This document shows, in pieces, positions 36,157 through 50,300 of a stretch of 64,000 nucleotides of DNA (position 1 is its first letter; the number at the start of each line of letters is the position of its first letter). Origin of the DNA: Liolophura sinensis (taxonomy: Eukaryota > Mollusca > Polyplacophora > Chitonida > Chitonidae); NCBI RefSeq assembly GCF_032854445.1, contig NC_088307.1, positions 17,422,001 to 17,486,000 of the forward strand, given 5' to 3'. The notes beneath the pieces were generated by a model. That model saw only the letters and a list, made by a program, of their open reading frames with translations. It searched no databases and was not told where the DNA came from. Both the position numbers and the translations under genes were made by a program.

Positions 36157-37130
36157 TACAAACTGTGTGATTATAGGAAACGACGTCCATGGAATTGCAA
36201 AGCTAACGTAATGGGGTTTGTCCGAATAGTGCACATGTACTATTGTATTATTTTCTTTAACACGTCACTGTTTCTGAGTATTAATGCTTGTAAAAGAAAG
36301 ACGTATTTCAGCAACACAACAGCGTGGCGTCAAAGAATCAGTTTTTTACACATTTTGGTAGCAATATGCTTTAGACTGGAAATGCTCCCTGTTAACGAAA
36401 TACAGATATAGTTTTTGGTTTTCAGAAATTTGTTTGAAAGGTTATATGAAGTCTCAGTACACGATGATGGAAGTTTGTTAGAAAGCAACAAACTAAAATG
36501 TTCAAAAATTAAGCAAAAGTTAAGACAAATTTCGAGACAAGCATCTCCATACTACCAACATGCCGAGGGTATAGTACGTTTTTCAAGATTATTTTTTGTC
36601 GATTACGTAGTTGCCAGAAGAGCAAAGCTTCCAGTGCACTGTCTATCGTGCTTGCGATTAAAACAGAACCTGTTATTTACAAGTGTTAAGAGCTTATGAT
36701 TTACAAATCAGGTATGGCATCAGCTATATGTGTTTTTTCGACCAGAGTAAGGACTTTCGTGTGAAACAAATTTTGTTTTTGCTCAACAAAGCAAGTCGGT
36801 CTGCATATGTGTTATTCATTTCTAAAATAAACCATGATAAAACATCAAAGAATGTCAGATGTCAGATTTATTAGATTGATTGGTGTTACATTCGGTTTGG
36901 GTGATCAGAACGAAACCAGGACACCTCATATGCCATTAAGACAGTCTCGCCATGGGTTCCGGATGAAAAATGGGGACCAGTGGCGTATACCTCTTTTCCG
37001 CGTAATAACAGCTCGGGCCCAGACTGGAGTAGCAGTAGTACACGAGTACTACGTTACCTGTCTACCCATACATCACAAAGGATGGAATTCAAAATGCTCC
37101 ACACAACTTTTGACCTGAATTACGGTTCTC
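36157..37130. other. 3' UTR / intergenic of the 410-aa gene
   Basis: An AATAAA at 36826-36831 (tctaaaataaacc) is a candidate polyadenylation signal about 670 bp after the stop. The open frame at 36415-36699 has no recognisable domain and is treated as chance. Confidence 0.4.
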
Positions 37131-37380
37131 CCGGGGGCCTCCGTGGCTCAGTCGGTTAGCGTGCTAGCGCAGCGTAATGACCCTGGAGCCTCTCACCAAT
37201 GCGGTCACTGTGAGTTCAAGTCCAAATCATGCTGGCTTCCTCTCCGACCGTAAGTGGGAAGTTCTGCCTGCAACCTGCGGATGGTCGTGGGTTTCCCCCG
37301 GGCTGTGCCCGGTTTCCACCCACCATAATGCTGGCCGCCGTCGTATAAGTGAAATATTCTTGAGTACGGCGTAAAACACC
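37131..37380 (+). repeat. SINE family A, best-preserved full-length copy
   Basis: Head gggcctccgtggctcagtcg with an A-box (tggctcagtcgg), B-box (gagttcaagtcc), central body (ggatggtcgtgggtttcccc) and tail (cttgagtacggcgtaaaaca) are all intact. It serves as the reference copy for the family here. The long A-to-B spacing fits a tRNA-Leu/Ser-type ancestor. Confidence 0.92.
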
Positions 37381-38212
37381 GTACTTAGGAAATTAGGATT
37401 AGTACTTAGATTAGGAAATGTAATGAAAAGTAACGTTGTCACTAGAAAGGGTGATGGGACATGCCCCGGGATCATGAACAGATCTTAGACTTCAGTCAAA
37501 ATTTCAATCATGGAATTTGATATGTTCCTTTTCGCTATTTTAGTTGAAATTTGTTTTACAATAACGTACCAAGAATTACGTTACGTTGTTACGCAAGAAA
37601 TATATATTTTAACGTGATTTGAAATTCTGACCTAAGTCTAAGATCGCTTCATGGTCTCGAAGCCTCATGTGCGGGATCCATCCATTCCCTAACAACTCTC
37701 GAAATTTGAGGACTTATTCAAGGTAAAACGATTCTGTTGACGAACCAAAACTGTCGGTGGTTGGTTCCCCGAAAGAGAAGTTGGTGGGGCATCTTTTGTT
37801 TCATTCCCAAAACAGAACTGTGGGAAAGTGAACAAAGTTAATGCTGTTGGCCTAACGTTCTGAATGCCTGCTGCACATCAACATTTTGAAAAAGCCAATC
37901 ACCAGTTAGTATATACCACAGTACGTATTTTATCAGTTCAGTTAGTGTTTCCAAATTAAAATATGAGCAGCAAACTAATTTTTGTGAGAGTCAGTATAAC
38001 ATACTACAGCATAGAGAGTAAAACTGGAGCATCGACGACATTGTGGTAGTTGGCACACAGGTAGTCCTGAAATCCAATCCTCAAATTGGCTAATTTACCT
38101 CGATTAAGATTTTTCCCCGACTGTTCATGTGTATGCCTTAAAAGTAGCAGCGTACCCCGCCCCGTAGCCCTACGGCTCACCATCGTACTCCTTCTTTGTG
38201 TTTGATTTATTG
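37381..38212. other. Intergenic; one repeat G arm
   Basis: An inverted arm of repeat G is at about 37985-38095 (catactacagcatagagagt, aaaactggagcatcgacgac). No gene is seen. Confidence 0.45.
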
Positions 38213-38361
38213 ATTTGATTGGTGTTTTACGCCGTGCTCAAGAATATTTCACTTATACGACGGCGACCAGCATTATGGTGGTTGGAAACCAGGCAGAGCC
38301 CGGGGAAGCCCATGACCATCCGCACGTCCCTGGCAGACCTTCCCACATACGGTCTGAGACT
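38213..38361 (-). repeat. SINE family A, tail half, antisense
   Basis: From ttgatttgattggtgtttta through the body to ttcccacatacggtctgaga, with the head missing. Confidence 0.88.
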
Positions 38362-40931
38362 TTGTTTGAGAGCCTGGCAGAAAACCGGAGCCAACAAAAA
38401 CATATCACGGTCAAAAATGGAACAAACTATTCTAGTTGGCGGGGCTCACTGTCGAGTAGGTAGTGGACATAGTAGTGGCTCTTTCATTTATATCCATGCC
38501 ATAAACCTATACAGAGGTTCGAATCCCCTTTATATCATATTGGTAGGATACACCAGGGATTTACATCTGATCACTTATTATAGGTGAAGTTAATCGGACT
38601 GCATGCAGTAAATCACATCCCTTCAGCTACACGCACCATAACCTAACAAATACCCTGACGTAAAGCCACAGCCGCCAAACAATAGACTGTTAGATTCAAA
38701 CCGTCGGCGAGAACAATGCTCGTCCATGAAACAACCGCCAGCTACCCAACTGCAACATACCAAGCAGTCCTTTTGGAATTTCTTTCTTTTGGAAATTTGC
38801 TATATCATTCATATCCTGCTGGCGAAATGTATTATTTTTCACGTCTGTAAGGACACCTAGATCAAGCGACGTTCAAAATCACATTTTTATATCGTATAAC
38901 AAACGTAAATAAACGACTCAACTTCTACATTCCCAAAGTAGTTAGTTTTATTAACTTCATGTTATTACCGAAATTTCTGATATCCTTTCATGAATATGAA
39001 CCTATCGCAAACCAGATTAATAAGAAGAATGCACCATATTTAGTGATGATAATAACATATGAAAACATCTTAAACTAGCAAAATAGGGCCTTATCTGAAT
39101 AGTACAGCCATAGACAAAGTATCATATAGCTATAGGCAAATGTATCATACATGTGGATGGATGACAATATAACGTAATATCCCTAAAACCCCAAAACTGA
39201 CAAGGTTTCGGTAAACTGACACTGAAGTTGTTTAGGTTATCTTAAATATGTAGGTAAAAACACGGCAAGGAAACTTTTTTCTAAATTTTGCTCTTTATTG
39301 CTCGGATCAAATCACAATTAACACACCTCTTTTTCATACAGACTGAAATTCCATTGGAAGTTATGAGTAAGGAGAGAATACATGTTTCAAAGTCGGTACA
39401 CTTTTGTTCTGGGAAAAGAAGAAATTAAGAGGGATGCAAAAAGGCGGCTCCTGAAGTTTACAAAACCAGAAACATCACTAGATACAGAACACTGTCCTCG
39501 TCAGACTGGTGGGTTAATTGTGGACGACAGTCTGAGCTATCAGTATGACCTAAAATTTCGCTCGAAACAGTGCATTTTGAGAGGTAAATAAATGTCATGA
39601 GATATTACTTATGGCGTTGAAAGACATTTTTTCGGTAGGATTTTGTCTTCTTTGGAAACAAACCTCAATCCCTCTTTTCTTAGAATCAGGCAAAATGAGC
39701 AACTTATGGACGAAATTTTAGGATATTTACCGCTGTCTTGACAATAAGTCTGACGAACATTACCTCTGAGATCGGTTGGTCATGTTCCTAACTTCGCATA
39801 CCAAGGATCGATTTACAGGTAAGTGGATGTAGCGATCTGAACGTAAATAAGTTGGGAAGCAAGGTTTATTCTAAGCGGTAACTTTGGAGCGGTTTTCCGG
39901 AGAAAACCATAGAAAACAGCAACATTCCATGAACGAAAACAATCTTTATCAAATCTTTAGAAAGTGTTGCTATGGTCTACAGCAAGAGTGATACATCATA
40001 ATGGTAGTACGTGTCGGCATCACAGTTTTGGCCTATGTGACAGAGTCTTAAGGTCTAGAGATCACAAGCTCTTGGTCAAGTGAGATTTGTTTCTATGAAT
40101 ATCCTGTAGTTGTTACAGGCAAGTTTTGGGATTACGAATCCACTGCGGCTTAAGTTATGTCTCACTTACGTTTACGTTACAAATATGCAGGAGCACCTGT
40201 TTACTTAATCATAGAGAGCCACGTTGCGCTGGTCACTCGAAATGTACATGGTTAATACACATGTAATAACTGCCAAATTTAGGAAATTTGCAGACTTAAC
40301 ACAGTGTCACACGAACTCAACATTAACAGCAATGAGAAAGACTGACATTTTACAACATGACCTTTGGAGATCAAAATAAAACTTGAAGGCAAATGAATTG
40401 AAAACAACAGTATAATTTTTAAAAAAAAAAGAAGCCGTGAAGCAAAGTGATTAATACTCTGAAGAGCTGACAATGGGGGTAAAGATGAAAAATTATCTGA
40501 TGGCCATGCCAAGATTATTGGGACTTAGTTTCAAGTCTTCAAGACTCACAAGGCTATAGCGAAAGTTAACAGAAAATCATGACCGTACCACCTGTATCAG
40601 TTTATGCCAGATGGATATGTTTTCACCTTCGATAGTCACCATGAACATTTCTGATTAATACTTTGTTGGTATGAATTTGGTGTCACATCCAACTCCAGAT
40701 GAACCATATGTGCAAAACCAATCTCCACCAAAACCTGCATGTTCCCTTAGTGTGATAACTACAAGGCATAAGCTACACCATAAGCTGGGTATACAAGGCA
40801 TCACAAAATAACACACAAAAGACTGGTCCCAAATATGTGGCGCTGTGCTGCTAACCCCTACCCTAAAAAGAAAACCATTTCCCAAGCCACACGGAACTCT
40901 TAGAGTTCACAGATTGATAAATAACAGCGAA
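38362..40931. other. Convergent intergenic region and probable hemicentin 3' UTR
   Basis: No exon is recognised. A minus-strand AATAAA (tttatt at 39294-39299) lies about 1.6 kb past the hemicentin stop and is a candidate polyadenylation signal. The open frame at 39382-39591 has no family resemblance. Confidence 0.35.
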
Positions 40932-41310
40932 TTAATATGGATAGGCGGAGACTGCTATATGGATGATGAAGGTGGTCTGGTACTGGATATCATCTTGGCC
41001 AGTGTCGTATGACTGGGCTCTCACTTTAATTCTGTAGTGCTGCCCATCTTCCAACGGCCGTAATGTAAACACGACACCTTTGCCGTTCTCCAGGCGAATC
41101 TGGAAAGGTATTTTACGGTCGTTTTCTATGATGTTAAAGGTTGTCTTTGGCAGGTGCTCTCCATATTGGTTATAAGCGATCAGACGAATCAGATCTTGAT
41201 ATGCTGGGATACCGCTGGGAAGAGCCAAGGTCTTAAACTGGAGAACGTCCGCATATTTAGAGTTGAGTGGGCAGGCTACGTTGGAGTCTTCACACTCCAG
41301 AACGCAATAA
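40932..41310 (-). CDS. HMCN1: Hemicentin last exon: fibulin-type C-terminal module
   Basis: After the acceptor tggaatttcag the exon reads [20 protein letters not shown], completing the last EGF region, then a beta-rich module with [40 protein letters not shown] and the terminal [16 protein letters not shown] before TAA. The SAYPY end is the same as in vertebrate hemicentins. The module mediates matrix assembly in fibulins and hemicentins (family knowledge). Confidence 0.96.
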
Positions 41311-44300
41311 CTGAAATTCCAGAAGAGCACATCGTCAGCAATATATGTGGTATAGTTTTTGTTAATATGCCTTCTTGTTAAGTTCACGTTAAACTGTTTC
41401 AAAATCACAACTTCATATTTCAGCATATTCTTGAAAACGAAAGACATATCCTTATCTTAGAAAGCGTTAGACAAAAAGATTCAGAACACTCTGAGAATTG
41501 AATAGTGCAATAAAACTTAAATACATTTCCAGTACTGAAACACTGTTGGGCAAAAACGCGTCTTTTCTCGAAAAACTAAGGCATGAGGAGTACCAGCCTC
41601 TTACAAAATCTGTTAAAAGTCTTACTTTGTGAGAGGATCTCGTTTGTAGTTGCGGGGACATGGAATGTCAATGCAGGTGAAATCTCCTCTGCGGTTGAAG
41701 CACATCTTCTCAGGACCACACTTTATCTTCAACTCTTGACATTCGTCAATGTCTGGCCAACACAAGAAAACATGAGTAAGCAATAATCCATTAGTCTATT
41801 TTTTAGTAAGCCTTACAGGGCGAAGTTAACTTTATTTCCAAGTTGGTCCAAGTGACTTTGTAGGCAGAGGAAACAGGTAAGTCGATGGAAAGCAAAGCAA
41901 TGTTCTAAAGAAGAAACGTCAGCAGGCAACTCTCATACCTCTGGAAAATCGTAATTCATTCTAGGTCGAGGCAGAAGGGCCAAAGATATCACAAACTTGG
42001 ACGGCTGGTAGAAAACCACCGCACTTTTATTGACTGTCTAGCTACATATAGCAAAGCCATTGAATTTTTAGAATAGTGACTATTGTAAATTACTACTTTT
42101 GAAGAATTTACAAGAACGGACAGAATAAAACCGTAAGCGATGTAAAATGACAAGACACATTTCACCGGTTACGTATGGCCATTTCCCAACTACATGTACC
42201 ACACCGTAGTTGCTGCTCTGGATTTACTCTCTGTGCTGTGGTACAAGATGAACACGGGTTACTGTCATAGATCTGTTGGGGGTCATGCCCTTTGGAGCGT
42301 AAAACCCATCTACTTCTTTCCACACAGATCAACGGAATCTTTCGTGCTACTTCATCTTAAGAAATCCAACAGGACATAGGAAAATTCTGGCAGTCCATGG
42401 AGTTAGATATAAAAGGCTACAGTATAGCGAGTAAAACCAGATCAACAAAGACAACGTGATAGTTGGTTAATAGTGACACGTAAACGGTGAAATCCAGCCT
42501 CTTATTAGAACAAAACCCTAACTGAGTTAAACTGCTCATGAAAATGCTTATGCAGTAGGAACTTATATGCCCCCTTGTACCAAGGATTAAGCCTTACATG
42601 TAATTAGTAAAAAAAAATGAATGACTTCCTTTCAATGCTCAAAATAGAGCATTGAAAGTAGAAGCTTTTCTCACCAGTCATTTGCATGCATTTTATTGCA
42701 AGATTTCGCGAAAATTCCTGTTAAACCTGAACTTAACTTCTGTATATTAGATACAGTACATGGATGCACTTGGCTTGCGTTTCCAAACACCTTACCTACA
42801 CACGTCCTCTGGTTGGCATGGACACGGTAACCAGGGGGACAGATACACCTGTAGCTGCCTGGAGTGTTTGTGCAGTTGTGTTGACACCTCTGGCCTTGAG
42901 CACACTCGTCCACATCTACAAGTACAAGTACACCGACAATCTCAAAGATTTGCTCATCTCTTAATTTCACTCTTGCTTCAGAGCCCAGGGGTTCAAAAGT
43001 GCATTAGCTAATACTGGTATTAAGTCATGTTTTACATTCAAAATTTTAGCCAAACTCCGCAGCCAATGCTGTTTTCCAAAGTTACAGTATAACGGCAGCA
43101 GTTTTAGTTCACATTCAATATCCTGGTACACAATTTTTTGTAGGCCAAGTACAAAATGGACGACTCGAAAAGTTAAATCTGGTATTAAGTCTTACACCAG
43201 TTTTGAACAACCAGGCCCTGAGCATGATCAAAGTTGTCTTAGTTTATACATTTCATTTGATTCGCGTTTTATATTCGTGGGTAGAGGAAAGGTAAGGAAA
43301 AATATGAAACTAAATTTTCATCCGTTGCTAGGTACACAGCAATCCTGCTTAATTGAGATCTGCCTTTGAACAGGCAAACTCACTGCTCAGGGATTACTGA
43401 TTTGAACAGTTTTCACTGCTTTCAAGTCACATTTTAGTCTGAATCTTTTTTGTAGGATTTTAGGCGTCGATATATGTCCATAAAAGCTAACCTTTCTTTT
43501 TGAATCAGTCATTCAAACATGTCTCACAAACTAATAAACAGAAACACTCACACGAAACATATGCATGTCAAATGATTCGTATAAGTTTTGGCACCGAGGA
43601 AAAAACAAGACACATGCCTCTTCTCTTTCCCCACCCCACCCCATCAAAACATCTTAATTTTTCAACCTTTGGTGTGTGATTAGAAACATCACTAGCACCT
43701 CCTCAACAAATTCGGGCAATAACTTTAAATGCAGTTTGAAAACAATAACTCGTAAGCTTATGAAGACTTAACTCTATTTCTTAGATTGGGGCATAAATGA
43801 ATTTTCATGGACATTATAAAAAGAACGTTATTGTCCTGATGAGATAACTTTCCGCTAATATGTCAAAACATGTGCCGTCACTGTGGTCTAATTAGTGGTC
43901 GAATTAGTGGAGGATTTAGAGTAGGTGATTCATGAAAACAACGATGCTCCATGAGCACATAAATCCATGTTAAACGTGGAGAAAACATAAAAATGATATT
44001 AAGTTCAGATGAAAGAGTGCGAATAGTTATTCCTAAATGTGGTCTTCAATATTTTTTCCGATTTTTCCTTAAGGAGAAAAAGACACTTGACAATAATTTT
44101 TGTATGGTGGTTATTTGGGACCACCTTTTGGTGTTTGTAGCCTTTGTTTAATAATCATAAATGAGGATGTTATATAAATATTTTAATAAATATTTTTGCA
44201 CTAGAATTTGTTCTTTTCAGCAAACAAATGCATTAAACCTGAATTTGGATCATATTTATATTTTTAATATGTTCATAAATATTATCATAATTTAGGTTAA

Positions 44301-47300
44301 ATGCTAATGTTTTGATATAAACAAAAATTTACATTCAAATAAAGTTATTAGACAAGCATCACATCTTTATTTAGAAAATTATTATGCAACAATGCTAAAT
44401 ACCAAAATTTGGTCCCAAATACGCACCGTATACAAAATATTTTCAAACACCCTTTTCTCTTGAAAAAAAAAATCCAAAAAAATATTAACAATCATATTTG
44501 CAAATAAGTTTTGACGCTCTTTCATCTGATTTTGGCATCATTTTTATGTTTTCTTCCCCTTTATCATATACATATTGATACTAAGACAACAATGCTAAGC
44601 TATGCGAGTATTTACAGTGACAAAATTGATGACATAAGAAAATATCAGAACTGGAGAATACATCAGGGCTAGGTGACAAGAAGTGGTGCGATGGTATGAG
44701 CTAATATGACCTTTTATGATGCAATAAATGATGTCTCAACGTTCATATCAACACGATAGAGAAGAGTTTTAGACATAGAGAAAGCTCACATGACAATAAT
44801 GTCCATCCCGATACAAGTGTAAGAGGTAAAACATATACCTCTTTGAGGTTATTCTAAATTCTGAGATGCTTGAGGCCTGTTTATTTTAAAGTAAAGATAA
44901 AGATATTTTCCTAAAAAGCAAGTAGTGCATAGCCCTTAAAACAAGAGTCATTGTTGTTCTATGTGGTTTTATATGCAAGTAGAATGTGAATAAGATTCAA
45001 TTTTTACACAAATAAAATACCAAAATGTGTACCAAAAGTCAAACAAATCATACGGCCTAAAACTAAGTAAGAGCTTTTCAATGAAGCAGTAGACATTTCA
45101 GAAAGAAAGCCTGAATTCAGTATTTCCCTAAAACAAAAGCATTACACAGTGATCCATAATCTATCGGAAGACGAACTCTGCGCCTACCCCGACACTGTCT
45201 GGTGCCCGGCTCAGGGGAGTACCCAGGTGGACAGGTAGACTTAACAAGATTTTGATTGTCACAAGTAGGTTGAGTACAACGATTGGGCTCATCCCCTAAT
45301 GGACGGCCAGCTCGTAAGACTTTTGCTGGCTCCAGGAATTCAAGCCCTGGAAACAGAAACAAAATGTTTCTCTTACAACTGCTTGACTTGATTTTGGTTT
45401 CCATGTTTTTTTCCCTTTCATTCTTTTAAACTTAAATTTCATTTTATCTCTTGCTAACATTCCTGGCAACTATAAGTCTGCAAATAGGCAACATACATGT
45501 AGAGAAATTAATATGACTTTTTTTCTCACTTTACACAGAAAACAATATTTTCAAAAATGACTTCTGTCAGTTTTATTTTAGAATTATATCTGAAATATTT
45601 TTTTACCCACTATTAAACCTAGTTCTGGAATTCGTTAATGGGGAAAAAAAATTAACTCAATCTCAAACTTTATTTGAATCTCGCTATATGCACTACAATA
45701 TGGAGTGCCAAACAAAATATTAATCTTATTTAATCAGTTATTATTTTCATAAAAAAAAAATTTGCATAATTAAAGCTCTGACCAGCACATGACTTCTTGT
45801 CAGCCAATTGCACCTGGCCCGGGGGACAGATACACTCAAAGCTCCCAAAGATGTTCTTGCAACGATAACTACAGATATTAGGCCTCTCTTGGCACTCATC
45901 TATGTCTACAACAGCAAGGTGAGCATGGGATGATGATCATCATGCTAACAACACATGAATAAGTTTGGAGTTATCGACATCGATATCAATTACCAGTGAA
46001 AGTATTGGCTCATTCCTGACACAAACCTTAACAACTAAACATCAGAAACACAGTGAGCCACTGACATATTTCTAGTCATTTTTCCTTGCAATCTTTTTTG
46101 GACAAAAATTTCAATTCTAAACTTGACTTCATTTTGCTTTTTCAATTTTGGCTCCAAAACACCTGATGTAAATCCATGCCAAATGGAAAACAAAGTCACT
46201 TTCTTTGTTGACATGCATGTCTTGTACCGTTCACATTCATTTCAAATCTTCAGACAATGTACAGCACAACAAATAAGCGCTCAGGTTTAAGGTTTATGGG
46301 CAGAGGAGTGAGTGGGGGCTTGGGGTTTAACATCGTACTTAACAATTTTTCAGTCACATGACGACGATACTGGCAGAGGAAGGAGGAACAGTAGCTTGTT
46401 GTCTAAAGAATCAACTTTGCCAGGTACCCAAATGGCTGCCCTAAAACATTTCTGGGCACATAAATTTGAATGTTTAGTGGTATCAAAACTGTATTTGATA
46501 CATTCCTGTGAACTGAAATGTCCTTACCAGATATTTGAGGGAGAAATAATCACAACTTGTACAAGACAGTGCATATTATTTAATTATTTTATTTGTTCGG
46601 TGTTTTTAAGTCGTACTCAAGAAGATTTCACTTTCACTTATGCTGGCGCCCACCATTATGGTGGGGAAGATCCACAGATTGCTGGCAGACCTTCTCACGG
46701 GGAGTCACTGTATGTACATGTATTCTCATTTGCATATGAAGGGTTACATGTAAAGTCTCACTTTATTTTAGTGTTTTTAATGAACTTCATTTCTTTAATA
46801 CAAACAACCAATGCGGTCGCTGTGAGTTCAAGTCCAGCTCATGCTGGCTTCCTCTCCAGCGGTACGTGGGAAGGTCTGCCAGCAACCTGTGGATGGTCAT
46901 GGGTTTCCCCCGGGCTGTGCCCAGTTTCCTCCCACCATAATGCTGGCCACCATCATAAGTGAAATATTCTTGAGTATGGCCTAAAACACCAACCAAATAA
47001 ATAAATTTAATACAAACAGGCTAGCAGACAAATTAATTTCCTCTGACAGGAAATTGCAAGCAAATTCAATAGGCTTGAAGGTCAAACAGGTCATTGTCTG
47101 TTAAGTAATAAACATCCAGACAGATACATAGTATCTTAATTTAATATTCCACCAACAACCCATTTCGCAGACATACAGACCAATGTATCACAGCTAAATC
47201 ACTGATTACCCATTACTGCTGTGTTACATGTCCACAGCCATCCTCAATCTGTCATTCTTCCCCTGATGATATAGATAAACACATAGTACTGTAGTTCTTC

Positions 47301-50300
47301 AGTTTTCAACATCACATGTTTGCAAGGTGTTTATTCAAGCAACTTCTGAGGGAATTATTCTATGCAGATTGGTATACTATTTGTGAAGCTCTGAAATTGG
47401 CCAATCCAACCACTGTAGTTTTGCCTCTAAACTGAAATTAAAAACATGTATAAATTGCTCTTTCACATGCAAAACGGTAGAGGAATTAAGGTAACATAAA
47501 TAGGACACCTTAAACACCTTGACTGTTTGTTGGCGGTACCTTGGCACAGTACCAGTTTCTCATTAATGTGACACTTTTGCTGTGATGTTAAACATGAAGA
47601 TAATCAAGAGACTGCAAGTGGTAAACCTAAACACTTTATCAAAGTCAACAGTCAACCAGACACTCCAGTTACGTACACAAGCAAATGAACTGAGTCAACA
47701 TCAACTTGTCATTAAAATTTTTGTGTATCTGTAAATGAAACTGCTATCATTTCTGCTTCCACTGCAAACCTAGTACAGGTCATGTTATGTACATGACCTA
47801 AAGTTTCACCTGAAGAACTTTATTTTTAGAAATTTCTTACTGTCATGAAAGATTACATTTTTGCTAAAACTGATATTTCTCCAGTTGTATGTCATCCTAC
47901 TTTCTAAACAAACCTCAAAACACTTTTTCTAAGATCAACAGAATTGTCAAAATATGCAAATTAATTATGGGCATTATTTACCATATCTGACACTGTGTTA
48001 CCCAAGTCAGTCTTGGTGTCGTTAGCAGAGCAGTGCACTGCCTATAAAGGTGATGTATCTCTGCACCACTTAATTCATATCAATATGGTATAACTATAAA
48101 ACACCAATAGTTATTAAATGTAATAAATTTGCCAACATTTTTATTGCAATACCCTAATTCTTCTAAGTTTTGGGATGGATATTAGTAGTGCTAAAACAGA
48201 GAATTGCATTTCTTTCCCAGCTTTTTGGAAAAGTAAAGATATGACCACCTTGTTCATTAGATCGTCTGACCATGTGAGAAAAAAGAAACTAAATACTCCA
48301 GCTATGATTACATGTATACTGGCTAAAAAGAGCAGACCAGGTGGCCCAAAAATGAGAAAAAATAGGATACAATTTGTTTCAGTGTGGTAGTTATGTAACT
48401 CATATAGCCTTTGCTCAAGTAGGGTTGTTTGAGGGTAAAAGCAATCTGTCACCTCAGCCAATGAGGGCCCTCATGGAGGTCTCCTATATCATGACATCAT
48501 GCATGACACCCCAACTTTAACACAGCATACATGTGCACACTGTAATGCTGATCACGTTTTCCACCTTCCTTAAAATGCTAAGCAAAAAAAAGCCGAAAGT
48601 CCTGAACTCTGTCACAACTTCAGAGAGATCTCTCTATACATTTGACTTTTCGGATCAACACATGACCATATTTTATGACGCCACAAACACATCACAAGGG
48701 TGTAAAAAAATTTGGACGCTGAAACAGCTATAATAAGGCCAGTGAAAATGCTGGCTAAAGCAATACTCAAATTCAAAACGCAGATGTTTAGCCTCACCAT
48801 TCTATTAACTGAACTATTTCCACTGGTCTTGAGATAGTTGTTTCAGTGCTGGAAATTTAATATATATTGATGTATTCCCTAATGTTGGCCGAATAAAAAA
48901 GAAGCTAGCAAATTTACCAGCTCCATCAGCCATTGGGAAGAGCTGGTTATTGTTGTTTACAGCTGTGTAACATAATCAATCACAAGCCTTCAGCACCAGG
49001 AGACACTTTCACAAAAGTTCTTAAATTTCATTTCTCGCAACTTTTTTCGTAAAAGACATTGTCCAGGTTATAGTACCATAAGGTGACATCATTTATGAGA
49101 AAAGTAAAGATAAACTGATTTAGGAAGATTTGTGAAAGCGGCCCTGAAAGACTCAGATAAAAGACACATGTAAACGATGCTTTCTTTCTCAAGATTGGAC
49201 GACACCTCAATGTTCTCTTGTTCAGATTACCTCCAGATCTTTATAGCAAATTAATTAACAGGAACATAAGTTTCATCTTTTGATGTGATGCACAAAGTTT
49301 AAAACAATTTTATGTGGATACCTCATTCAGGGGTTCACCACAGTGAATCCTTGCAGACTTGCTTTCTTTTATTTATTTAATTTTATTTTCAACACCTTTA
49401 CATATGCCGATGAATTAACTTTGTCTAAATGTGGCTTAAATAAGGTCAGCATTTATCTGTGAAATACCAAAAATTTTTATATACCATCCCATTCCCCCTT
49501 CCCTCCGCCCATCCCATCATTTTTCCAAACATACATGCACAGTTTTGTCTGGACAAATGATTATACTGACTAAAAAAGTAAAAAAAACATTCAGGAGAAG
49601 TACTGAAGTTAAGAGCGGTAACCCAGGGACTGATACATCTGTAACTAGTAGCTGGGTCTTACATACCTAGTTGTAGTAACAACATAAAGACATATATTTG
49701 TGCCATCTTACCTATACTGGGCTGTCCAATGCTGTAGGAGCAGTAACCCTGGGGACAGATACACCTGTAATTAACCTGGTTGTTCTCACATACCTCAATG
49801 TAGTAACAACATAAAGACCTACATTTGTGCCATCTTACCTATACATGGCTGTCCTATGCCATATGAACGGTAACCCCGGGGACAGATACACCTGTAACTA
49901 CCCTGAGTGTTCTCACATGCCTGGTTGTAGTAACAGCCATTAAGTCCTGTCGCACACTCATCAATGTCTGCAAACCAAGAGAGAGAGAGACAGAACTTAG
50001 TTACATTTCATCAGTAATTTGTTATTTGTTGAGAAAACACTTGCGACGTATAATGCATGCAACATGAAGATGTCCAGATAGAAGGGAAATCATTTTCACA
50101 AAGTACAACCACAGTTGTTCATAATTTGGGGTACTTGCTCTCCCGATTCCAGACAATATTTAACGGCGTGCGTTTCAAGGCTGGTCATTACTCAACACTG
50201 ACCGTCCTTTGTTGTCCATTCATTGCAAAAACAATTATGACATAAAAATTGTTTATTTGTTTGTCTGTGAACAACGAAACAGGAAAGTTATGCAGGAATT

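Larger units (their letters stand above)
45906..49613. other. Large hemicentin intron
   Basis: No exon is seen. It contains a SINE-B fragment (46315-46380; ttaacatcgtacttaacaat) and two family A SINE copies. Open frames at 46312-46962 and 48141-48461 are SINE-derived or chance. Confidence 0.45.

Noticed and set aside
37131-37220. Possible tRNA gene (A- and B-box match)
   Set aside because: It is the head of a full-length SINE and does not fold as a complete tRNA; no free tRNA gene was seen in the window.
46312-46962. 216-codon open frame
   Set aside because: Built from SINE A and B fragments in a hemicentin intron.
48141-48461. Hydrophobic 106-codon open frame resembling membrane segments
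   Set aside because: Hydrophobicity follows from AT-rich intron sequence; there are no start, splice or family signals.
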